From positions 11,922,001 through 11,986,000 of the forward strand of contig CM059586.1 in the NCBI GenBank assembly GCA_030407085.1: DNA of 64,000 nucleotides. The letters are read 5' to 3'. Below, one piece after another: positions 47,393 through 56,916 of this stretch (the stretch's first letter is position 1; each line of letters begins with the position of its first letter). The notes beneath the pieces are model-generated. The model ran no database searches. It was not told where the DNA came from and saw only the letters and a list, made by a program, of their open reading frames with translations. The translations under genes were made by a program, and so were the position numbers. The DNA comes from Trichopria drosophilae. Lineage: Eukaryota > Arthropoda > Insecta > Hymenoptera > Diapriidae.

Positions 47393-48480
47393 TAATATAG
47401 TTACCGGCTTCATACACGGAGAAAAATAATCAGCAAAATCAGCCGAAAAATCCGCAGATTCTACCAATTTTATCCTATAGGGACAGCTGTTGGAATTCCG
47501 TTAGGGATAGCCGACAATTTCAGCTAAATTTACTGAAAAAGTCTGCAAATTTAACGGAACAATTCGGCTAATGTAACGGAAATTTAGAGCTAAGCGCGAA
47601 TTGAGTAGGGTTAAGGCTACATTAGCGGAATCAAAACAGCTAAAATTGCATAAATTTAGGCAATTCCAGCCGAAAATTTTAGCTGATATGAATCAGCTAA
47701 TCCAGCGGAGTCATTTTTCTCCGTGTAGCCACAAATTGCATTAGATGTTAAAATGCTATTATAGTTTAAGAGTATCTAAATATTTCAAACAGAATGCGCC
47801 GTAATCACTCGGATTCTCAAAACGCTAGGCCCTGTCAAAACATTTACAATCTCAGCTAATGATGGAACTAACAACGCAAAAAAAAAAAGAAAACATGAAA
47901 AAACAAAAAAACAAAAAAAAAGAAGGAACAAAATCCAGAATAAAATTTCGATTTGACAGTTACTTGGAACGGACAGGTATATGAATATTTGTTAGCATGC
48001 AAATATAATTTATAGGAAAAATATAATAAATCTAAAAAGAAAGAAAAAGGCAAATAATATATGAACAAATTAATCAAGAAAACAAAAAAAAAATAAAAAA
48101 TATATATATAGACATGCAAAAAAATTAATAATAGAAAGTAATAAATAAACAAAAATTAAAACGTAAACAAATAATTAAAAATAAAGAGTTCAGAACGAAA
48201 GTCCAGGCATGTACCTTTTTTATTTTTAATTTTTTGTTTATGTTTTAAGTTTTGTTTATTTCTTACTTTCTATTATTATTTTTTTTGCGTGTCTATATAT
48301 ATTTTTTCTTTTTTCTTTTTTCTTTTGTTGAGAGTGTAATTGTTTCGATAAGGCCTGAGTAAGAGGTTTTGATAATCCGAATGATCACGACGCAAGGTGT
48401 TTGAAATATTTAGAAACTCTGAAACTATAGCATTTTAATATCCAATGCCATTTGTAGGTTTGAAGTCGGTTAAATATATT
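47393..48480. mobile_element. Large foldback element with AT-rich inner stem
   Basis: Outer arms: 47728-47857 pairs with 48332-48462 (GTTAAAATGCTAT, CTAAATATTTCAAACA, ATCACTCGGATT-TCAAAAC). An inner stem pairs 48094-48186 with 48219-48310 (TATATATAGACA-GCAAAAAAA, AATAATAGAAAGTAA). The left arm continues past an inserted MITE to about 47393 (ATATAGTTACCGGCTTCA against ATATATTTAACCGACTTCA). No coding capacity; a minus-strand 94-residue frame is homopolymer-driven. Confidence 0.7.
47413..47727. mobile_element. CACGGAGAAAAAT MITE (copy 2), inside the foldback arm
   Basis: TA-CACGGAGAAAAAT ... ATTTTTCTCCGTG-TA, near-identical to 37171-37486 in the opposite orientation. Removing it together with one TA joins GGCTTCA-TA-GCCACAAATTG. 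That aligns without gaps to the opposite foldback arm (GACTTCAAACCTACAAATGG), which lacks the insert. This supports a TA target duplication. Confidence 0.8.
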
Positions 48481-48539
48481 ACTTATTAAAATTATGTTAT
48501 CGTAAAATCGTATTTTTAAAATAAAATATTAATTGGTTC

Positions 48540-49059
48540 TTAACCCCTTAACTGCCGATGACGAAGATTTTGAAAAATTCGGCAAAACTGTAGTTTTAAA
48601 TATTTGAAATTTTCTATTTTAAACAATAATTTCAAAAACGGACACCGACATTTTATGTAGTATACCCCAGACTATCTAGACTCAATTTTGTTTTAAATTT
48701 GTATAAATTATTGACTTCGTTAGGTTAATTAATATTTCGGGGTCAAAATCTCTAAAGAGCATCAGAAGAAACAAATCTCAGAATTTTTTAGAATATAAGA
48801 TCACTCTATTTGCACCTATCAAAAACGTGCACCAGACCACGCATTGATCTTTCCGCAAACGCAAAGCGGGTGAGACAACTAAGACAAAATTAAAACGAAA
48901 GATTATTTTTCAAATCTGTCAGCAACAAACTAGTTATTTTATTCTAAAATAGTTTTATTCTTAGAACAATAGGCCAAAATACCAGATGATTAATTAGCTT
49001 ACTACGTTATCTTAATTCACTCATCTAATCCGTTCTGGGTGATCTCATAATGTTCTTCT
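48540..49059. other. Non-coding stretch opening with a TTAACCCC end
   Basis: TTAACCCCTTAACTGCCGAT at 48540 looks like one terminus of another TTAA element, but I found no matching right end. Nothing else recognised. Confidence 0.3.
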
Positions 49060-49700
49060 TTGAACGAGTCTTTAAATGTTCAAAAGGTGCAACCAACATT
49101 TTATCGTTCTGGAATAAAATGCAAATTTTTCTCTAACCTCGCTTCGCGCCTGCAAATTCGCACCGGCCACAGCGTCCGCAGGATAATCGAGTTCTCTGGC
49201 AAAAGTACTTGTATACTTCACGTTGACCCAATTCGGAACTTTATATGGTGGCAAACAGGCGTTCGGTTTCCCAAACGTGTCGTATTTTGTGAAAGCAAAG
49301 GTACTATACGTCGATATCCCGTTGTCCTTCTCTGAGTTCGAAAACACGTTCGACGAAGACATCTGTAATGGTCGTTACATGGATCCTATGAAAATCTTCT
49401 GGAGTACATTCGTCCCTTAGCTCGTGGCTTACGTGACAAAACATTCCCTTTCACCACCCTCGAAAAAAAAAGATTAAGATGTTCGTAAACGAACCGAGTA
49501 GCAGTAGTAACAAGTTGGTAGTGTGGCCCTCGAAAGGGAATAGAATAAAAGAAATGGAAGACACATTGATTCAACGCAGAAAAAATGAAAGATGATATGT
49601 TGGATGAACTTGATCCTTTTCAGAAAGTTACATGTTGGTCGTTGACTTCTTTCAGAGTCAATGGACTTCAAATTCGGTGAATTTTCATCCAATTAATTTC
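49060..49700. other. GC-raised patch with overlapping coding-like frames
   Basis: Two frames look codon-balanced. On the plus strand about 49184-49420 reads LAKVLVYFTLTQFGTLYGGK then KVLYVDIPLSFSEFENTFDE. On the minus strand 49072-49362 begins directly after an acceptor-like TTACAG and reads YDTFGKPNACLPPYKVPNW then ELDYPADAVAGANLQARSE. At most one can be a real exon, and I recognise neither family. The patch could also be conserved non-coding DNA. Confidence 0.3.
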
Positions 49701-49857
49701 TCTCGAATAATCGGCTGATAATTTATCATTTAATTAATTATAGAAATTTAATAGAAATATGGTGAAAGTGACTGACTCAGCAGTGACTTTTCGTTCGCTG
49801 ATTCAAATAGTGAGCTTTTCACTATTGCGATTTGAGAGTAGATACAATAAAAATGTT

Positions 49858-50063
49858 GCGATTTGTTTAAAATCACTAGATCACATAATTTTGCAATGCC
49901 CAAAATACGAATCAAACCGGATGAAAATATTAACACAGCTTAGAATATTAAAATTCTATGCACCATATAAAATGCGCACCTACCGCGCTATTTCAAACGT
50001 CTCAGCCTTAAAACTTATCCATAAGTTCCTAACATATAACGAATGGTACACTCTAATTTTCTT
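49858..50063 (+). pseudogene. LINE C-terminal fragment (zinc-knuckle tail)
   Basis: The frame reads CLKSLDHIILQCPKYESNR then KILTQLRILKFYAPYKMRT and ends TYNEWYTLIF. The H...C...PKYE pattern matches the C-terminal knuckle region of I/R1-type LINE ORF2 proteins, but the first cysteine pair is lost. It is unrelated in detail to the LINE at 55182. A TTAA element abuts its end at 50062. Confidence 0.55.
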
Positions 50064-50895
50064 AACTCATTAACGCCTGAAATGGCATTTTTTATACTTC
50101 ATTTTCAATCAAGTATTTCGTATCAAAATCGAAGTTGAAATCAATTGAAAGATTCATATCCTATTGTTTTCGTGGTCGCTCTTCAAGATTCCGAGGTCAA
50201 AATTGAGTTTCAGCCATCAGGAATTCCAATATGGCGCCGAATTTAAACAAAAAATCCAAAAAATTGGGAATTATTTATTCCTATCAATTTTTTTCGAGCT
50301 ATTAGAATATTGGAATTCTATTGGAACCGTGCATAATGGTGCATAAAACAGTTGAATTTAAAGAAAAAATTTTACTTTTATACCCCACATCATTGTAACG
50401 ACCTCAACATGGTGTCAACAATGAAAATTTCTTTGAAAAATTTCTGAACGTTCTAACTCCAAAACTACGTGCTCTTATAAAAAAAGGCTAAGAATGAAAA
50501 GTTCTTAGAATTAATCGAGAAATATGTATAGTGGAGTTTTTTCAGATTTTTGTGATGACATTTTGAGAAATTTTTTTTCAAAATTTTTTTCAAAATTATA
50601 ATTTATTTATGAAAAATTCTGAAAAAAATTTGGTGTATTCAAATATGAATTATACGAGTTTTTTGTTCTTTGCAATTTTTGCCAAAAGTTGATAGTTTTT
50701 TAGGGGAAAAAATCCTAAACTATAATATTTGAAATTCATTTCCTCGAAAACTATCAACTTTTCGAAAAAATTTCAAAGAACAAATAACTGTTACAATTCA
50801 TCAGAGAGAACACTAAATTTTTTTCAGAATTTTTTGTAAATCAATTTACAATTTTGAAAAAAATGTTGAAAAAAAATTTCTCAATTCTTTTTAAT
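50062..50895. mobile_element. TTAA foldback MITE, relative of the element at 8594
   Basis: Begins TTAACTCATTAACGCCTGAA and follows the 8594 element through TCAATCAAGTATTTC, CTTCAAGATTCCGAGGTCAA and AATATGGCGCCG. Internal foldback: CCAAAAGTTGATAGTTTT (about 50680-50700) against AAAACTATCAACTTTTCG (about 50748-50765), with further pairing on both sides. The right arm ends early, near 50895. Confidence 0.55.
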
Positions 50896-51482
50896 GTGAA
50901 AATGTCACTTTAAGGAGAGTGAAATGTGTCCACTCACTCTTAATCAAGTGAGATTTCTACTTTAGAACTAGTGAAATAGTGTCATTTAGCAGAAGATGAC
51001 CCCATTTTAACTGAAAAAAATTTAGAAACTACTAAAGTTTTAGTGTAAATTTACCATTTATGGATAACACATCTTTATTTTTTTAACAATTCGGTGCTTT
51101 GATTGTTTTGAAAAAATAAGAAAATATTTATTATTTATCGAAGCAAAATATGCAGCTGTTAAAAATAATACGGAATCTAAAATTATTATTTTAACTAAAA
51201 ACTATTTTTCAAGAATCACTTAAAATTAACAAGAATTGGGCATATTTGATGCCCATATTCTGCGACTATCAACCAGTTTGAAACTATACAAAAAGTAATC
51301 AGTTTATGTCCATAATTGATTTCAATATTAGTTTAAAAAAAAATGATTTATGCAATAGAGTATGATTTCTCTTCAGCCAAACCTTCTCACGCTAAACCCA
51401 AAAAACTTACGTACATCATACATTGTTTAAAATAAAATAAGTACTTTAAAATTTCTCAACCGAATGTAAATAAAAATAAAAA
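50896..51482. other. Non-coding stretch with AGTGA/TCACT words
   Basis: Several AGTGAAAT, ACTCACTC and AAGTGAGATTT words cluster at 50900-51000, a possible short repeat. Nothing else recognised. Confidence 0.3.
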
Positions 51483-51723
51483 TAAGATCTCAATCTAGGC
51501 GGTCACTGTACAAGGAAGATAAACAAGGAGGAATTAAAAAACAAGGGTCAGTATAATGCTAGTACGTGTTCCATTTTCCCAATAGTAAGATAATTTTTTC
51601 AGGCTACATATAACCACAACAATTTCATATACGATGTGTGCACTAGGATTATAGTGACGCTTATTTTTTAATCCCTAATTTGTTTACCTTCCTTGTTCAA
51701 TGACCGTCTAGATTGAGACCTTA
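51483..51723. mobile_element. 241-bp MITE with about 58-bp terminal inverted repeats
   Basis: The left TAAGATCTCAATCTAGGCGG continues GTCACTGTACAAGGAAGATA. The reverse complement of the right end reads TAAGGTCTCAATCTAGACGG and GTCATTGAACAAGGAAGGTA. The similarity extends to AATTAAAAAA/GATTAAAAAA. No coding capacity. Confidence 0.75.
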
Positions 51724-52280
51724 TGTTTATGTGTATCATAAATTGTTTATCCGGAAAATCAACTGAAATTTAAAATCTACATTTAGTTGTTTCTTGTGCA
51801 AGTGCAATATGGCACCCCTTGTATTACTAATTTTTAGTCCTTAATTATTTATAATTTTAACTCCCGAATATGAATATGTTATGCAGGACCATTACATAAA
51901 TAGAAAAGAAATTTAAAAAATTTGATATTAGTACGAATATCCCATACGAAAGTGTATCACACCGTTAGCTCTGTATATTAAACTATGAATTGTTTACAAT
52001 TGACTGACTGTAGATACCTTAATCAGTACACTGCAGTATTCTGGAGACTATACTGCTATTATGATTCTCTATTATCGCGATCGCAACGTCATGACAAACA
52101 ATTCAAATAAGCTTATTGTGTTCCTTTCAAGCCCGTTATTGATGCTGACCAATAAGTGAATATCAAATGTGTAGTAGCTTAATTGCATAGTTGTGAATCG
52201 ATTGCGGTACTAAAAGGTTATGATTGAAGTGGTTGCTCAACAAGATGTAAGCAATTCACTACTGGTAGGAATCGTCTACG
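51724..52280. other. AT-rich non-coding stretch
   Basis: Nothing recognised. Confidence 0.35.
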
Positions 52281-53038
52281 TTAACCCTTTGCGGCGCACA
52301 TTTTTCTTTATACGGAAAACAGCTGAAATTTGTTACACGGGGGTTTTCGGGATCGCTAATTACGAATCTGAAGTCAGATTTTGTAAATTCAAAATGGTGG
52401 ATCCAAGATGGCCTACATAAGTGTAAAAATTTACTTGATAGAGATAAAAATTGATACTCTATGTACTAGGAATTTTAAATATAAAAGTCAGAGATCAGAT
52501 TCGTAATAGCGACCCCAAAACCCCCAAGTACACAGCTTCATCAATATCGGGTACATTTTCATATTTCGATCGGAGATCTTGGATCCTTCATTTTGAATAT
52601 TCAAAATCCGAGGCCAGATTCGTAATCGGCGACCCCAGAAACCCCCGAGTAACGAGTTTTAAGTAAATCAGAAGAATTTAAAAAAATTCATCCGCCATAT
52701 TGTTTCCGCCATTTTGTATTTTTCAAAACCGACTTCAAATTCGTAATCAGCGACCCCAAAAACCCCCGAGTACCAAATTCGGTTCTAATTTACCTTTTAG
52801 TTCGTTCAAAAACGATTTCTTTCTAAAAATCGACGATTTTTTAAATTTATTTATTTATACTTGTTAATAATTTTGCGTAATTACATTTATTATCCTTTTC
52901 GTCGTACGTACTAAAAAGCCCCCTCTACCACTCTTAAAAGGTTTTTTGAATATTGCTTCGAAAGCATTGAAACTAGGCACAAAAGATGTGAATTAAAAAG
53001 GTGGTAATCTGGGTTACCACTGCGCCGCAAAGGGTTAA
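52281..53038. mobile_element. 758-bp TTAA MITE with CCCTTTGCGGCGCA termini
   Basis: TTAA at 52281-52284 and 53035-53038, with a perfect 14-bp TIR CCCTTTGCGGCGCA. The interior carries at least four copies, in both orientations, of the module with CGTAATCAGCGACCCC, AACCCCCGAGTAAC and CCGCCATTTTG. Same family as 41218-41834 by termini and interior. Confidence 0.85.
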
Positions 53039-55166
53039 GAGGATTCTAAAGCAGTTCGCCGATAAGGTAGAAATTTACGCTAAAAAATTAAAAATGAATA
53101 AATTTGTCAAAATTCCGACAGGGTAATTTTACATTCTATATAAGGATTCTTACAGACTGACAAAGAAGTTAATCAAGAATTGAAGTTCAGTTCCCAATTA
53201 ATTTCTTTGATATTCGTTCATTGACCGTATATAGTATTTAGAATTACCCTTACAGAGCCAAACTTTTGACAAATTGATTCACACATTTGCAATTTTCTAT
53301 TTTCAGTATAAATTCCTACTCTATCAGCGAAGCACTTTAGAACTCACTTAATTGCAATCAATCGTAATAGTTGTACAACAATTTATATATAACCTACATT
53401 TTTTAATTAGATGAATTTAATTTTTGTTTATTTATTAAACTTATAACATCTATTACAGATACATTATGCATTACACTTATTTTTTTGTTATATTACAGTT
53501 TTAAATAGTTACAGTAAAGTTAAGCTGATTGTAAACTTAAAATTATAAGGAGTGAACTTATTTTTAGTATTAAATATGACTTAATTATTAGTCATGTTTT
53601 CCGTGTACTTTATTTCATCAATTTTAAATAAGAGTATTTAAATAAGAGAACCATATTAAAAATGTATCTATGGTCCGTAGATCAGGTATTTGTGGATCCT
53701 GCAAATAAATTATAATCATTGGAGGTGAATAACATTTAATTTATAACAATTAAAACTCCGGGCAATAATAATGTTACCATTGATTTTTAAAACTTTTCAA
53801 TGATCGAACAAGCTTTTTCAGAAATATATACGTTGTTAAAATCACATTTTTTATTGCTGTAACGTTATATAATAAATTTTTAAACATTTTGAGATCCCTA
53901 AATAATTTTTTAAAAAATCTAGAAAAACAGCTTCATCTAACATGAAGCTAGTAACCTACATACATAAAGAAAATATGATCAGTGGAATATTTTCAGTCAT
54001 CTTCTCATATTTAAAAAGTACCATTCCAAATTTTCACGTTATTACTTTGAGAACAAAATTTTTTTTATCCATGTAAACATTTAGTTGATTAGTAACAAGT
54101 AAATATTTACTTAATTAAAAAAAATATTTTATTACATTTCACAATTCTTTCATCGTTGTAATAAAGTTTACGAGTTTAGAAAATTATTTTCTTCTTTCAA
54201 ATAATTCTTAGTAAATCGAGTGAGCTCATTACGTCAATTATATATTTCTTAGACCATGCGAAACATTATTTGTGAATATATTGCTCTAGAATAATTTATT
54301 ATTTCACAAGAACCGTTTGAAAATTTAGTCATATAGAACATATATCGAAAATTTGTTTTCATCCAAAATGGTAAATTTTTTTAATTGGTCAATATTCATA
54401 TTTTTATTATTTAGTTATTCAGAAATTTCTAAATTTTTTAATAAATTAATAAATTAAAGTTTGTTGACCTTATATTATTCTTGTAATTTTAAATTTCAAC
54501 AGAGTTCTTCCGAGAACTGGTTTTGTATTAATGTTTAAACAAAAAAATTACAGATATACTGTAGAATACATAATTTTTTTTAACGATAAATTGTGTAAAT
54601 ATCTAAAAAAATGAGTTTGTATTTCGTATACAAGAGAGGTCTTCTCTATTAAAACGGCTGGTTCGCTAAACCAACATATATAAACTTGTATTATACAGAT
54701 AACTTGCTTCAGTTTCATCAATATCCGTTGTGAAGTTACTGATAATTAGACAAATATTAACCAAAATTTCTAGCAGTTCATGGTCAGATATTGTAAACAG
54801 CTAAACTAAACATTTATTGATGGAACTCTCTTAAAAAATATTTGGTTGATGATTACACGGTAAGCTATACAGCAAAAAATGTTAGAACTAATATTTAAAT
54901 AGAAAAATCCAATGATTCGGAAGTGTCTTTATTGTTTAATGTAGTCGCAAATACTTAAGTAGTAACTGCAACAGCAAAAGTTAGTTGTGTCGCGTCCCAC
55001 TTATTTTTTGCCAGTACACCGGATGCAAGGGCCAGTAATTTGTTAAAAATTGTTTATTTTTCTAAATAAAGATAGTACTACATAATAGACAATGAAAATG
55101 GACACTAAATTTTATTGATAATAAAACTCAAATAAAATGCCACGACTAGATTATAACACTGGCCAT
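53039..55166. other. AT-rich non-coding stretch
   Basis: No supported gene or repeat with ends. GGCCAGTAA and GGCCATTAG words lie close to the LINE insertion site. Confidence 0.4.
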
Positions 55167-55181
55167 TAGTAGAAAATAAAT
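55167..55181. repeat. Left target-site duplication of the LINE
   Basis: TAGTAGAAAATAAAT, identical at all 15 positions to 60442-60456, bracketing the LINE. Confidence 0.85.
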
Positions 55182-55741
55182 AGTATATAGTATATAGTAG
55201 TATAAGTAGGACTTCCGGTTGAGAGGTAAGCGCTTACGCACGTGTAGATTTTTGAAGAGAGCATAAAAGCTTTGTTTTTGTTTTTGTTGAGAGACTGTAA
55301 AGAAATTCCCTACGGGGAGATTTATTTACAGGAAAGAGCTGGGCAAAAAAGCAGCTCGCGTCCTAATCAGGCAGCGAGCTGAGAGTTGAAGAAAATACAC
55401 CTGTCAAATTTCCAAGGGCATCCTAACCTCTTCCTGGCCAGATCGAGAGTTCACTAAACCGGCGAGTGGCGTAGTGGAGGAAGAAGCGGCGAGAGGCCAA
55501 GGGAGGTAAGGGGTAAAAACATTAAGATCGGTGTTTTGTCCGGCGAGGAAAGGCAGGGAGGATTTTTCTTTTTGGAGTTAAAAGAAGTACCGAACACGAG
55601 GCAAACGAGAAAAAGCGCGTGCGCGGGAAAGCGGAAGTGAAGAAGAGTTTCGGTCAAGAAAAGCGGGAAAGAGAATAGACGAAGGAGCACGCGCGAACAA
55701 CGAAGAAGACGCTGAACGAACCGACAAGGGCAGGGAAGGGG

Positions 55742-56806
55742 ATGAGTGAAACCACCGGAGAAAAGATAGAGAAAGAAGAGTCGCGGCTAGAGTCGGAAGA
55801 AGTAGGAGAAAGCCGAGTACAGAAGTGGTTAGAAAGTGGTGAGCAGTGGGGCGTCGTCAGTAAATCGCCAGCAAGAGTAGAGGAGAAGAAAGAGAGAGGC
55901 AACGAGAAGACAAGAAGACCAGGCAGACCGACGAAGGCGGAGAGCTTAGGTAGAGGTAGAAGGGATAGTTGTGGTAGTATAATATCGCTGATATCGAAGA
56001 GGGAAAGAGCGAGCGATTCCGACAGCGAGGAGGATAAAGACGAAAAGAAGAAACGTAAATTGAAGCAAGTGAAACAGACAGCACTGGTAACGGAGGAGAG
56101 TAATAAAAGCAGAAAAATGGAAGCTATGGAGGAGGTGCTGAAGAAGCAAAAAAACGAGATAGTAGATGAAATGAGAAAGATGTTTAACCAACAGCGAGAA
56201 CAAATTGTAAACGAGCTAAAGAAAGAGTTAAGGGAGGAAGTAAAAAGAGAAGTGAAGAAAGAGATGGAAAAGGAGGTAAATAAAATAAGAGAAGAAGAAA
56301 AAAATGCTCGGAAAAAGTTGGAGAGTGAGATAGCGTCTATGAAGAAGATGATAGAAGAATCGGAAAATAGGCGACAAGAACAAGAAAGAAGAGAAAGAAG
56401 AATGAACATCGTTGTGAGAGGGGAAGAAATAGAGGGTGGGAGGGCTACAGATGCGGTGACAAGGGTTTTTGAGAAAATGGGATTAAAAGAAAGGGGAATT
56501 AAAGTAAAAGATGCCTTTAAGTTAAAAAGTAATGAAGAAGATAGTTTGATTTTAGTTAAATTATATAGTATGGATGAGAAACGTGTGATAATGGAAAATA
56601 AAAACAAACTGCGCGGAACAAAAATATATGTGGATGATGATTTAACGAAGAATGAAAGAGAAAGGCAGAGTGCATTGAGAGTATGGGCAAAGAGTGAGAG
56701 AGAGAAAGGAATGAAAGTGAAAATAGGGTTTGGAAGAGCATGGATGAATGGTCGAGAATATGTATGGAATGAGGAGAGCAAATGTATGAATGAAAAAAAT
56801 TTCTAA
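55742..56806 (+). CDS. LINE ORF1: coiled-coil RRM-like nucleic-acid-binding protein
   Basis: 354 residues from an ATG, the first in the open frame after the 5' UTR. Residues 58-65 (RRPGRPTK) form an AT-hook-like basic motif, and 94-104 are acidic. Residues about 125-222 are a long K/E/R-rich coiled coil, expected to trimerise. Residues about 221-300 (NIVVRGEEIEGG, DAFKLKS, SLILVKLYS, LRGTKIYVDDDLT) match the RRM-like core, and 300-345 (ERERQSALRVWA, GMKVKIGFGRAWMNGREYVW) the C-terminal domain of L1-type ORF1 proteins. These bind element RNA and chaperone nucleic acids. The gene ends in a run of seven A, TTTC and TAA, which may serve as a frameshift site into ORF2. Confidence 0.85.
   Translation: MSETTGEKIEKEESRLESEEVGESRVQKWLESGEQWGVVSKSPARVEEKKERGNEKTRRPGRPTKAESLGRGRRDSCGSIISLISKRERASDSDSEEDKDEKKKRKLKQVKQTALVTEESNKSRKMEAMEEVLKKQKNEIVDEMRKMFNQQREQIVNELKKELREEVKREVKKEMEKEVNKIREEEKNARKKLESEIASMKKMIEESENRRQEQERRERRMNIVVRGEEIEGGRATDAVTRVFEKMGLKERGIKVKDAFKLKSNEEDSLILVKLYSMDEKRVIMENKNKLRGTKIYVDDDLTKNERERQSALRVWAKSEREKGMKVKIGFGRAWMNGREYVWNEESKCMNEKNF
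56793..56806 (+). promoter_or_regulatory. Candidate -1 ribosomal frameshift site at the ORF1 stop
   Basis: In ORF1 frame the last codons are GAA AAA AAT TTC TAA. A-AAT-TTC (56797-56803) fits the X-XXY-YYZ slippery consensus and is followed directly by the stop; A-AAA-AAT (56794-56800) overlaps it. Slipping back one base enters the ORF2 frame, which has no stop from 56794 to 60118. I see no clear downstream pseudoknot, so efficiency is unknown. Confidence 0.5.
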
Positions 56807-56916
56807 AAGGTGCCTTCACAGAAAGAGAACAAGAGAATAAAAAGAGAAGTGAAAGAAGTGAGGAAGGAAGTAAGAGAGATAAACAAAGTGAGGGCGGGAG
56901 GGTAAAGAAAAAGAGA

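Noticed and set aside
47868..48152. 94-residue minus-strand frame, very rich in F and Y
   Set aside because: It is a translation of A-rich homopolymer tracts in the inner stem of the foldback element.
55654..56781. Long minus-strand frame of 375 residues opposite LINE ORF1
   Set aside because: The antisense strand is pyrimidine-rich, which removes stop codons; the product is low-complexity S/F/L and has no domain.
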